DNA from: an uncultured Clostridia bacterium
GTDB lineage: Bacteria > Bacillota > Clostridia > Oscillospirales > Acutalibacteraceae
Reading direction: 5' to 3'
Assembly (NCBI GenBank): GCA_944384905.1
Contig: CALWVE010000002.1
Span: forward strand, 1 to 64,000
DNA: 64,000 nt
Shown: in pieces, positions 19,495 through 26,496 of the stretch
How positions within the stretch are numbered: position 1 is the stretch's first letter
How the letters are laid out: the number at the start of each line of letters is the position of its first letter
The notes under the pieces: model-generated
Told to the model about the DNA's origin: nothing
Seen by the model: the letters and a program-made list of their open reading frames with translations, nothing else
Databases searched by the model: none
Translations under genes and position numbers: made by a program

Positions 19495-19871
19495 AACGCC
19501 TGATCATAGCCTGGCTGCTGCTGGCTTTTGTTATTCTATCCGGATGGCTGGGACAAACCTATTTGGGTTACGCCACACAACGGCTTGAAACACAAGCAGC
19601 CGAAGCGCAGAAACTAAGCGAAAACGATGAATGGGAAACCGCTTATGAAACATGCGAAAAGCTGCATCGTGAATGGAAACAGCTTCATGATATTTTATGC
19701 CTTTTTGTCGACCATGGCATGCTTGAAAACATCGAAAAAGAAATTGCTGTTCTGCCGCAGATTTGCCGCGACCGGGATGTGATTCAGCTTCGCCGCCATT
19801 GTATTCTGATTGAAACATATGCGGATCACCTAAAACAAAGCGAAAAACTAAGTTGGAAAAACATCCTCTAA
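19491..19871 (+). CDS. DUF4363-like membrane-anchored protein
   Basis: A 126-residue protein with one N-terminal membrane segment (residues 3-24). A helical, Glu/Lys/Trp-rich external domain follows, including NDEWETAYETCEKLHREWKQ. Its start overlaps the DUF421 stop by 4 bases (GTGA), so the two are made together. DUF421 and DUF4363 are often adjacent in clostridia. Function unknown. Confidence 0.75.
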   Translation: MKRLIIAWLLLAFVILSGWLGQTYLGYATQRLETQAAEAQKLSENDEWETAYETCEKLHREWKQLHDILCLFVDHGMLENIEKEIAVLPQICRDRDVIQLRRHCILIETYADHLKQSEKLSWKNIL

Positions 19872-19875
19872 ACAG

Positions 19876-19907
19876 AAAAAAGGCCGCCAAACAGGCGACC
19901 TTTTTTT
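19876..19907. terminator. Bidirectional terminator between DUF4363 and glycosyltransferase genes
   Basis: Hairpin AGGCCGCC / GGCGACCT with one mismatch, flanked by A-rich and T-rich runs on both sides, placed between convergent genes. Confidence 0.75.
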
Positions 19908-19918
19908 GAATCAAATTA

Positions 19919-21196
19919 TTATGCCTTTTTGCTTCCCTGCTCACAAATCTGATCCACAGAGCGGATGATTGTGTGAGAAACCGGCTTCCAGGTAACGTCT
20001 TTAACCAGAGCAGCTACGGTCATCGGGATATAGGTGAAAATAAACACCGGGAAAGCGAACAAGTAGAGAATTCGCTTATGCAGGGGGCAGTGAATCTGCT
20101 TGCGTTCGGTAATCAGCGTAATCACACCGAAGAACAACAGCGAAATATAAACGTTGATCAAGCAGCCTACCATACCGTCGCACGCGGCGGCAATCATGAT
20201 GCTTTGGGATGTAGCAGCACCCAGAATCATGAAGAAGGTATTCAGAATCAGCGAAGCCAACGTGAGCAGGTTACCGGGAGCCAACGTCATCAGCATATCA
20301 TAGCACTGGAAGCTATGGTGCTTCACACAACCGTTGATCAATCCCTTGCCGTAATTCCAGAAAACCTGATAGAAGCCCTTCGTCCAGCGCATACGCTGGT
20401 TCCAAGAAGCCTGCAGCGTAACGGGCTGCTCATCATACAGCACAGCCGTAGAGCAGTAACCGATTTTATCGCCGCGGATAATATGGTCGGTAGAGAATTC
20501 AATGTCTTCCGTGAGCAGAGAATAGCGCCAGCCGCCATCTTTTTCGATCGTTTCGGAAGAAACCAGGAAGCCAGTGCCGGAAATCGCACAGCTGGTTCCA
20601 AGCTTCATGCGGGCGCCGTTGAGGAAACGGGATTCACGTAAAAACCACAGGGCATAGCTTGCGGAAACCCAGCTGGAATCGTAGTTCTTGGAATTACGAT
20701 AGCTGGTTACCACGGGATAGCCCATGCTGAACGTCTTGTTCATTTCGGCAATGTAGTTGCGATCCAACACATTGTCGGCATCGAAAATCATGTAGCCATC
20801 GTAGTAACGCAGGCCTTTTTCTTTGGCAATCAGGCCAAAAGCATAATCCAGCGCATAGCCCTTGCCTACCTTTACCTGATTAAAACGGCGGAACACGCGT
20901 GCGCCGTGCGCCTCGGCAATTTCTGCCGTATCATCCGTGCAGTTATCGGCGATAACATACATATCTACCAGTTCAGCCGGATAATGCTGCGCGCGGATAC
21001 TGTCCAGCAAGCCGCCAATAACCGCACGCTCATTGCGCGCCGAAATCAAAACGGCAAACCGGTGCTGCTTGGGATTTTCCGGGCGCTTACGTTCTTTCTG
21101 GAAAAGCCCGACAACCACATAAACAGCCTGATACAAGTAGCACGTGGCAAAGAGGATGAGCAGCGCAAAGTTGTACAGCTCAATAAATTTTACCAT
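19919..21196 (-). CDS. Family 2 membrane glycosyltransferase
   Basis: A 425-residue processive-type GT2 enzyme. An N-terminal membrane span (residues 5-27) is followed by the GT-A catalytic domain with AVLISARNERAVIGGLLDSI, DADNVLD near residue 139, TEDIEFS and QRMRW (QxxRW motif) near 268. Three or four C-terminal spans follow. ATG 21196 is chosen because AAGGAG lies 9 nt upstream; in-frame codons up to 21226 precede that site. This architecture is shared by chitin/hyaluronan/poly-N-acetylglucosamine-type synthases and by glycolipid synthases. The product is unknown. Monocistronic, with its own promoter. Confidence 0.85.
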   Translation of the reverse strand: MVKFIELYNFALLILFATCYLYQAVYVVVGLFQKERKRPENPKQHRFAVLISARNERAVIGGLLDSIRAQHYPAELVDMYVIADNCTDDTAEIAEAHGARVFRRFNQVKVGKGYALDYAFGLIAKEKGLRYYDGYMIFDADNVLDRNYIAEMNKTFSMGYPVVTSYRNSKNYDSSWVSASYALWFLRESRFLNGARMKLGTSCAISGTGFLVSSETIEKDGGWRYSLLTEDIEFSTDHIIRGDKIGYCSTAVLYDEQPVTLQASWNQRMRWTKGFYQVFWNYGKGLINGCVKHHSFQCYDMLMTLAPGNLLTLASLILNTFFMILGAATSQSIMIAAACDGMVGCLINVYISLLFFGVITLITERKQIHCPLHKRILYLFAFPVFIFTYIPMTVAALVKDVTWKPVSHTIIRSVDQICEQGSKKA

Positions 21197-21297
21197 TTTC
21201 GTTTTCTCCTTTTTAATAACGTTCAAGAGGAAGACATCTTTCCTCTGCTTCCAAAAAGGGGAAGTCTCTTAACAAGTTCTTAATTTGTCCTTAAGAT

Positions 21298-21325
21298 ATT
21301 ATAGTATTTAAGCCTAAATTTTCAA
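21298..21325 (-). promoter_or_regulatory. Glycosyltransferase promoter
   Basis: Minus-strand TTGAAA (21325-21320), 16 bp, TATAAT (21303-21298), about 100 bp before the start codon. Confidence 0.7.
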
Positions 21326-21516
21326 GTCGCTTTTCCAGTTGGAAATTCTCCCAAACCCGAATAAAGGCATATATTTTTAAATAGCCGCCTTGTATGCTTG
21401 TTTTTCTTTTATTTTCTCTTGTTTGCTCCTGATTTCGTTTTTGAAAATGCACTTTTTGTGTTTGTAAAAACTATGTATAACGATTTTGTTCATAAATCGT
21501 ACAAAATTTTAAAAAA

Positions 21517-21536
21517 GGCCGTTCCAAGGAACGGCC
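21517..21536 (-). terminator. Strong terminator of the candidate small RNA
   Basis: Perfect 9-bp GC-rich stem with a 2-base loop, followed on the minus strand by TTTTTTAAAATTTT. Confidence 0.85.
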
Positions 21537-21590
21537 GGATTTTTGGTCTGCTTTACCTGTCGGAGACCGGCATGCAAACGCACAAAGCGT

Positions 21591-21665
21591 TCACTCGGCG
21601 ACAGGCAGCCGCAGTAAAAAAGGGGAAATTAAAAACACAAGCCGATATTGTGCTACTACTCGCAT
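21591..21665 (-). CDS. Possible 24-residue hydrophobic peptide inside the candidate small RNA
   Basis: ATG 21665 has GGGGAGG 7 nt upstream and opens a frame of 24 codons, MRVVAQYRLVFLISPF... ending LPVAE. The centre is hydrophobic enough to span a membrane. The ribosome site lies inside a 7-bp hairpin with a GGGG loop, so translation could be controlled by structure. There is no homology evidence; it may be chance. Confidence 0.25.
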   Translation of the reverse strand: MRVVAQYRLVFLISPFLLRLPVAE

Positions 21666-21766
21666 GATGTACCCTCCCCAGAGTACGAAAACAGTATACC
21701 ATTGCGATATGAAAAAAGAATGCCGAAATTATGAAGCCCGCGTGAATTTTTCAAATTTTTGCGGAC

Positions 21767-23131
21767 TTATTCCAGCGTCTGCAAAAGGCTCTGCACAATT
21801 TCATCCGTTTTCATGCCGCGCGAACCTTTCACCAACATCGCATCGCCGGAGCGAAGGTTTTCTTTCAAAAAAGCTGCGGCCGATTGATTATCGCCAAAGG
21901 CCACGCCCTGGTTTCCTCCGGCGTGATGATAGCCCTCGAGCATAGCGGAAGCCTGTTCCCCTACGGCTGCCAGAACATCCACGCCGCAGCGTGCCGCATG
22001 TTCGCCCACTTCGGCATGCGCCTGCCGTGTCCGCTCGCCCAGTTCAAACATATCGGCCAGAACCGCAAACCGGCGTTCGGCCTGCATAGAGGCCAGAATG
22101 TCCAGCGCGCCGTTTACGGAATCGGGGCTGGCATTATACGTATCGTCCAGAATCGTCACGCCACCGGCGCGGCGGATCTGCTGACGCATAGCCGGCGGAA
22201 CATAACCCGCAAGCGCACGCGCCGCATCTTCGGCTCGAACGCCCAGTGCTTCTGCCACGGCAATCGCCGCCAGCGCATTGCGCACGTTATGCAGCCCCGG
22301 TGCAGGAACGGTAACCGGCAAACTGCCGTTCGGCGTTACGCATACAAAGGAAGAGCCTTCGCCGTCGCTTTCAAGCTGTTCGGCGCGATAATCGGCGTCT
22401 TCGCACAGGCCGAATCCCACAGTATGGAACGGGCAGGTTCCTTTCAGTTCACGCAGCAGCGGGTCATCCTGATTCAGAAACAGTACGGAATCCTTTGTAA
22501 ACGCATCGGTGATATGGAATTTCTGTGCGCGGATGTTTTCCTGCGTTTTCATGTATTCAATATGAGAAATGCCGATGTTGGTCATCACGGCAAAATTGGG
22601 ACGGGCCACCGCGCACAGGCGTTCCATTTCGCCCGGCATGCTGACACCCATTTCAACCACAGCCGCTTCGTGTTCCGGCTCCAAACGGCAAACCGTCAGC
22701 GGCAAACCGATCTGGCTATTAGCATTGCCCAAGGTTTTCATCACGTTTTTGCCGGCGGAAACAGCCAGCGCCACCATTTCTTTGGTGGTCGTCTTCCCTA
22801 CGCTGCCGGTAATGCCCACAACCGGTATGGAAAACCGACTGCGCCAAGCAGCAGCCGCTTTTTGCAGCGCGGTTACGGTATCTTCCACCCAAATCAGCGT
22901 GGCGCCGGGAAGCGTCTCTTCTCGCTGGGTAAACGAAGCCGCGGCTCCGGCCTCAAATACCTGACCGATAAAACGGTGAGCATCTACCTTTTCTCCGACA
23001 ACCGGTACAAACATCAGTCCCGGCCCGGCCTGTCGGCTATCGGTCACAAAACCGGTCACAACCGTTTCACCCTCGCCGCACAGCAGCTTTCCGCCGCAGG
23101 CCTCGGCGATCTCACGGACGGTCATCTGCAT
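21767..23131 (-). CDS. murF: UDP-N-acetylmuramoyl-tripeptide--D-alanyl-D-alanine ligase
   Basis: A 454-residue Mur ligase adding D-Ala-D-Ala to the peptidoglycan precursor in the cytoplasm. The N-terminal substrate domain has VTDSRQAGPGLMFVP. The ATP-binding site is GITGSVGKTTTKEMV near residue 108, and further motifs are GNANSQIGLP and LDDTYNASPDSV. ATG 23131 is preferred, with AAAGGCGG 8 nt upstream; GTG 23140 and ATG 23125 are alternatives. It overlaps murE by 20 bp and is co-transcribed with it. Confidence 0.95.
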   Translation of the reverse strand: MQMTVREIAEACGGKLLCGEGETVVTGFVTDSRQAGPGLMFVPVVGEKVDAHRFIGQVFEAGAAASFTQREETLPGATLIWVEDTVTALQKAAAAWRSRFSIPVVGITGSVGKTTTKEMVALAVSAGKNVMKTLGNANSQIGLPLTVCRLEPEHEAAVVEMGVSMPGEMERLCAVARPNFAVMTNIGISHIEYMKTQENIRAQKFHITDAFTKDSVLFLNQDDPLLRELKGTCPFHTVGFGLCEDADYRAEQLESDGEGSSFVCVTPNGSLPVTVPAPGLHNVRNALAAIAVAEALGVRAEDAARALAGYVPPAMRQQIRRAGGVTILDDTYNASPDSVNGALDILASMQAERRFAVLADMFELGERTRQAHAEVGEHAARCGVDVLAAVGEQASAMLEGYHHAGGNQGVAFGDNQSAAAFLKENLRSGDAMLVKGSRGMKTDEIVQSLLQTLE

Positions 23132-24599
23132 GGGACTCACCGCCTTTCATCGAATCGAGAATTTCGCGCACAACAACGCGCTCATCAAACGGATATTTCT
23201 TTCCGCAAATTTCCTGGTAATCTTCGTGACCCTTACCGGCCAGCACAATCATATCCCCCGCCTGCGCGTTTTCCAAACACCAGCGAATCGCTTCGCGGCG
23301 ATCGACAATTTCGATAAAGCGGCCGTTGGTTTTGGCCATGCCTACTTTAATATCGTCGATGATCGCCTGCGGTTCTTCAAAACGGCAGTTATCGGACGTA
23401 ATCACCGAAAGATCAGCCAAACGTCCGCAGACTTCGCCCATTTCATAGCGGCGCACTTTCGGACGGTTGCCGCCCGCGCCGAACAGGCAAATCAGGCGCT
23501 TGGGGTTATATTCGCGCAAAGTGGAAAGAATACTCTCCATGCTCACGGCGTTATGCGCATAGTCGATCAGCATCGTATACGGGCCGGGCACTTCAACCGG
23601 TTCCACACGGCCTTTTACTTTTACGGTATCGAGGCCTTTCTGCATGGCTTCCACCGGAATATCGAACAGGCGGCAGCAGGCAATGGCTGCCAGCGAATTA
23701 TACACGCTGAAACGCCCGGGAATATCCACTTCGGCGTGGAAATTCAAAGCACCGCATACGTCGTAAGACACGCCCACATAGCCCGGACGGGAAAGCAGGG
23801 CGTCGTTTTTGGCATACAGGTCGGCGGAAGGATCGAAGCCGTAGCTTGTCAGCGTGCAGGTATGATTTTTCGTCACGCCCTGCCAGCTGGGATCGTCGAT
23901 ATTCACCACGCCCTTTTTGCAGCGGGTGAACAAAAGGCTTTTGGCCCACAGATATTCTTCCATATCTTTATGTTCGTTGCCGCCGATATGGTCTTCCGAA
24001 AAGTTGGTGAACACACCCGCCTCAAACAAAAAGCCATAGGCGCGGTAATGCTGCAAACCAATGGAAGAAGCTTCCATCACGCAGAAGTCACAGCCTTCGT
24101 CCGCCATTTTGCGCAGGAATTTCTGCACTTCATACGATTCGGGCGTTGTGTTGGCGGTAGGCGTGAGTGTGTCGCCGATCAGCACACCGATGGTGCCGAT
24201 AATGCCCACCTTATAGCCTGCGGCCGTCAGAATGGCGTGGATCATATAAGCGGTTGTGGTTTTGCCCTTGGTGCCGGTGATGCCGATCACCTTGACCTGC
24301 TGAGCCGGATGGCCAAAAAAGACATCGCTGAGCCGCGCCAGCGTTTCGCGCGTATCTTTAACCAGCAGCACAGGAACATCCACCGAGACGGATTCTTCGG
24401 CGATGATCACAGCGGCGCCGGCTTTGGCCGCCTGAGCGGCATATTGATGACCGTCGACATTGGCTCCCCGCAGGCAGACAAACGCACAGCCGGGCACAAC
24501 ACGGCGGGAATCATAGATCAGATCGGTTACATCCAGATCCGGATCATAAGCAGCCGGCCAGGTGCAGGGAATATCGCGGAACAATTCGCAAAGCTTCAT
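23112..24599 (-). CDS. murE: UDP-N-acetylmuramoyl-tripeptide synthetase (probably meso-diaminopimelate-adding)
   Basis: A 495-residue Mur ligase adding the third amino acid of the peptidoglycan stem. The N-terminal DSRRVVPGCAFVCLRG, ATP site GITGTKGKTTTAYMI near residue 110, and TTPESYEVQKFL are typical. The specificity motif reads SDNCRFEEP where diaminopimelate enzymes normally read DNPR. The Arg that contacts the second carboxylate is kept and Pro is replaced by Cys, so diaminopimelate remains the best prediction. ATG 24599 follows TGGAGGAAACACG. Promoter TTGACA-17-TAGTAT lies upstream. Confidence 0.94.
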   Translation of the reverse strand: MKLCELFRDIPCTWPAAYDPDLDVTDLIYDSRRVVPGCAFVCLRGANVDGHQYAAQAAKAGAAVIIAEESVSVDVPVLLVKDTRETLARLSDVFFGHPAQQVKVIGITGTKGKTTTAYMIHAILTAAGYKVGIIGTIGVLIGDTLTPTANTTPESYEVQKFLRKMADEGCDFCVMEASSIGLQHYRAYGFLFEAGVFTNFSEDHIGGNEHKDMEEYLWAKSLLFTRCKKGVVNIDDPSWQGVTKNHTCTLTSYGFDPSADLYAKNDALLSRPGYVGVSYDVCGALNFHAEVDIPGRFSVYNSLAAIACCRLFDIPVEAMQKGLDTVKVKGRVEPVEVPGPYTMLIDYAHNAVSMESILSTLREYNPKRLICLFGAGGNRPKVRRYEMGEVCGRLADLSVITSDNCRFEEPQAIIDDIKVGMAKTNGRFIEIVDRREAIRWCLENAQAGDMIVLAGKGHEDYQEICGKKYPFDERVVVREILDSMKGGESHADDRP

Positions 24600-24659
24600 C
24601 GTGTTTCCTCCAAATTAAGCGGACATCCAGGCCGCCTTTGTGTTTCTCTAACTGAAATA

Positions 24660-24688
24660 ATACTACTATGACGCCGGAAAAATGTCAA
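24660..24688 (-). promoter_or_regulatory. murE-murF promoter
   Basis: Minus-strand TTGACA (24688-24683), 17 bp, TAGTAT (24665-24660), about 60 bp before murE. Confidence 0.75.
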
Positions 24689-24710
24689 CCAAAAGCGCCC
24701 CGCACAGCAA

Positions 24711-24741
24711 AAAGGCGGCAAGCCGCAGCCTGCCGCCTTTT
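24711..24741 (-). terminator. Terminator after trmO and the small gene
   Basis: Stem AAAAGGCGGCA / TGCCGCCTTTTT with a 10-base loop, just after the stop codon of the small gene on the minus strand. Confidence 0.85.
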
Positions 24742-24744
24742 GGG

Positions 24745-24993
24745 TTAGTGTTTGGAACGGGACTCTTTCGGTTTGTCAAAATCCCAGTCTTTGGGAAGCC
24801 CCTGGGCAATAGCCGGAAATGTGTTATCGGTATTGGCTGTGGGCTGAATTTCATACGTGCCGTATTCGTTGATCATGTCGAACGCATCCTTCGAGGCTTC
24901 TTCGCTATTGCGGCGATCATCGCTCAAAACCCGGCGCAGTTCGTCCTGGTTCATGGCCTTTTTGCTGGATTCGGTTTGTCTGCGTTTTTTCAT
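24745..24993 (-). CDS. Small acidic/basic mixed-charge protein of unknown function
   Basis: An 82-residue cytoplasmic protein. ATG 24993 follows GGGGAGGGATTGCG, a strong ribosome site 7 nt away. The N-terminal half is charged and helical (QDELRRVLSDDRRNSEEA appears after a basic MKKRRQTESSKKAM). The second half reads NEYGTYEIQPTANTDN and FPAIAQGLPKDW, which looks like a conserved short motif region rather than a chance frame. It lies 58 bp after trmO and is followed at once by a terminator, so it is probably the last gene of that transcript. I recognise no function. Confidence 0.7.
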   Translation of the reverse strand: MKKRRQTESSKKAMNQDELRRVLSDDRRNSEEASKDAFDMINEYGTYEIQPTANTDNTFPAIAQGLPKDWDFDKPKESRSKH

Positions 24994-25051
24994 CGCAATC
25001 CCTCCCCTACCAGTATGCCCCAAAGCACCATCATCATGCGCCAATTTGCGC

Positions 25052-25738
25052 TTATCGGGAAGAAACCGAACACACCGTAAGCGTCTGCTCCGAAACCGTA
25101 AAATGTACTTCCAACTCGCCGAACGCCATCTTATAGACGCGCTCCGGCTCATGTTGGTAGGCAGGCCGCGGGTCTTGTGCCAACACGGCGCGCAGCGTTT
25201 CGCGCTGCTGCGTCGGTACGCGGTTCAGCCATTCAGACGGAAAAACAACCTGAAGAGGGCCTTCTTTTTCCTGAAAAGCAAAACCGCCTGTTGCATCTGG
25301 ATGCGCATCAGTATAAGGAAGATAGGGCTTAATATCGAAAATCGGCGTACCGTCGAGCAAATCGGCCCCGCTGACATACAGCACCGGCCCCTGCGGTCCG
25401 GAAAGTTCAATTCCCGTAAGCCGCACAGACGAGAGCCCGATGGCGTTGGGGCGAAACGGCGAGCGTGTAGCAAACACGCCCATGCGCGTATTGCCGCCCA
25501 AACGCGGCGGACGAACCGTAGGCGACCATTCATCCCGTACTGCGCGGGAAAACTGCCACAAAAGCCAGATATGGGAATAGCCTTCCAGTCCGCGCAGTGC
25601 ATCGGGGTTGCGGTATGGCGGCTCAAACACGATCGTACCCGGATTTTCTACCAAACCACTTTGACGCGGAATACCGAATTTTTCGGTAAAATCCGTATGG
25701 ATACGGGCGATAATCTGCATTGGTATCATCTCCGGCAT
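25052..25738 (-). CDS. trmO: tRNA (N6-threonylcarbamoyladenosine37-N6)-methyltransferase TrmO family
   Basis: A 228-residue TsaA/TrmO-type protein that in characterised members methylates t6A37 of tRNA using SAM. The family hallmark TRSPFRPNAIGLSSVRL is near residue 80. GLEGYSHIWLLWQFSR and VLYVSGADLLDGTPIFDIKPYLPY also fit. ATG 25738 is chosen because AGGAGG lies 6 nt upstream; longer in-frame starts would run into the tRNA genes. It sits just downstream of a tRNA cluster, separated by a terminator. Confidence 0.88.
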   Translation of the reverse strand: MPEMIPMQIIARIHTDFTEKFGIPRQSGLVENPGTIVFEPPYRNPDALRGLEGYSHIWLLWQFSRAVRDEWSPTVRPPRLGGNTRMGVFATRSPFRPNAIGLSSVRLTGIELSGPQGPVLYVSGADLLDGTPIFDIKPYLPYTDAHPDATGGFAFQEKEGPLQVVFPSEWLNRVPTQQRETLRAVLAQDPRPAYQHEPERVYKMAFGELEVHFTVSEQTLTVCSVSSR

Positions 25739-25770
25739 GAAAAACCTCCTGTTTTCGGCGGATAAAGAAA

Positions 25771-25797
25771 AATTCCGGCCACCATGTGACCGGAATT
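25771..25797 (-). terminator. tRNA cluster terminator
   Basis: Stem AATTCCGGTCAC / GTGGCCGGAATT with an ATG loop and one wobble, followed by TTTC on the minus strand, right after tRNA-Cys. Partial read-through could feed trmO. Confidence 0.75.
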
Positions 25798-25800
25798 GTT

Positions 25801-25875
25801 TGGAGGTGACACCCAGATTTGAACTGGGGAATGAGGGTTTTGCAGACCCTTGCCTTACCACTTGGCTATGTCACC
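25801..25875 (-). tRNA. tRNA-Cys (GCA)
   Basis: Full cloverleaf with acceptor GGTGACA/TGTCACC, anticodon loop CTGCAAA (anticodon GCA), T arm with GTTCAAATC, and encoded CCA. Last tRNA of a five-gene cluster. Confidence 0.97.
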
Positions 25876-25922
25876 ATTTTTAGAAAAGACGCTTGGAAAG
25901 AAGCGTCTTTTCTTAGTAAATG

Positions 25923-25998
25923 TGGAGCGGACGACGAGGCTCGAACTCGCTACCTCCACCTTGGCAAGGTGGCGCTCTACCAGATGAGCTACGTCCGC
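25923..25998 (-). tRNA. tRNA-Gly (GCC)
   Basis: Acceptor GCGGACG/CGTCCGC, anticodon loop TTGCCAA (GCC), T arm GTTCGAGCC, encoded CCA. Identical to the solitary copy at 40564-40639. Confidence 0.97.
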
Positions 25999-26001
25999 AA
26001 A

Positions 26002-26077
26002 TGGTGCCTCCGATCGGAATCGAACCAATGACACGGGGATTTTCAGTCCCCTGCTCTACCAACTGAGCTACAGAGGC
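26002..26077 (-). tRNA. tRNA-Phe (GAA)
   Basis: Acceptor GCCTCTG/CGGAGGC with one wobble, anticodon loop CTGAAAA (GAA), T arm GTTCGATTC, encoded CCA. Confidence 0.97.
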
Positions 26078-26082
26078 ATATA

Positions 26083-26159
26083 TGGCGACTCGGAACGGGT
26101 TCGAACCGTCGACCTCTAGCGTGACAGGCTAGCGTTCTAACCAACTGAACTACCGAGCC
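26083..26159 (-). tRNA. tRNA-Asp (GTC)
   Basis: Acceptor GGCTCGG/CCGAGTC, anticodon loop CTGTCAC (GTC), T arm GTTCGAACC, G discriminator base and encoded CCA. Confidence 0.97.
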
Positions 26160-26166
26160 GAATAAG

Positions 26167-26243
26167 TGGTGGGGACAATAGGACTCGAACCTATGACCCC
26201 CTGCTTGTAAGGCAGGTGCTCTAACCAACTGAGCTATACCCCC
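26167..26243 (-). tRNA. tRNA-Val (TAC)
   Basis: Acceptor GGGGGTA/TGTCCCC, anticodon loop CTTACAA (TAC), T arm GTTCGAGTC, encoded CCA. First tRNA of the cluster Val-Asp-Phe-Gly-Cys. Confidence 0.97.
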
Positions 26244-26285
26244 ACGACCTTTAGTGAAGTTGTTTCTTCACAAGCGACGTGTATT

Positions 26286-26314
26286 ATAATACAGCATGCG
26301 GGCCAATTTGTCAA
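26286..26314 (-). promoter_or_regulatory. tRNA cluster promoter
   Basis: Minus-strand TTGACA (26314-26309), 17 bp, TATTAT (26291-26286), about 45 bp before tRNA-Val. The remaining sequence up to hslO (26330-26496) shows only one GC-rich hairpin near 26418-26440 and no gene. Confidence 0.85.
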
Positions 26315-26496
26315 CCCTATTTTTCAATTTTTTTCATTTTTTCTTGCCGGGTATTGAGGCACTCGAAAAAACATTAGGGAAAAACTAGTAAAATCAAGTT
26401 GGCGTAATATAGAGGCCAGGCGGCGAAAGGGCCGCCCAGCTCAACAAACGCAGAAAGATTTAGCCTGCGCAGCAGCGAGCCAAGCCAATTTAACAA

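Larger units (their letters stand above)
21510..21686 (-). ncRNA. Candidate structured small RNA with its own promoter and terminator
   Basis: The 570-bp gap between murF and the glycosyltransferase holds a possible independent transcript of about 175 nt. An extended -10, TGGTATACT (core 21698-21693), is followed by a 7-bp hairpin GTACTCT-GGGG-AGGGTAC. Further on lie a long-range stem CCTGTCG / CGACAGG enclosing AACGC-TTTGT-GCGTT, and finally the terminator GGCCGTTCC-TT-GGAACGGCC with a T run. The -35 box is weak. I could not match it to 6S RNA, SRP RNA, tmRNA, RNase P or a known riboswitch. It has no coding gene directly downstream, so a riboswitch role is unlikely. Confidence 0.5.

Noticed and set aside
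21510..21686. Candidate 6S RNA, SRP RNA, tmRNA or RNase P RNA
   Set aside because: I see no tRNA-like end, no GAGGAAAGTCC-type RNase P core, no GGAAG-tetraloop SRP apex and no end-to-end rod with a central bubble. Kept only as an unassigned RNA.
21884..24671. Long plus-strand open frames opposite murF and murE
   Set aside because: Shadow frames; the minus-strand Mur ligases explain the codon pattern and have proper ribosome sites and a promoter.
24666..24854. Short minus-strand frame between murE and the small gene
   Set aside because: It overlaps the terminator and the murE promoter and has no ribosome site.
25801..26243. Regularly spaced similar segments that could suggest a CRISPR array
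   Set aside because: They are five tRNA genes with different anticodons; similarity is limited to conserved arms.
26418..26440. GC-rich hairpin (GGCGGC/GCCGCC) after hslO as a terminator
   Set aside because: No T run follows on the minus strand, so it was not listed as a terminator.
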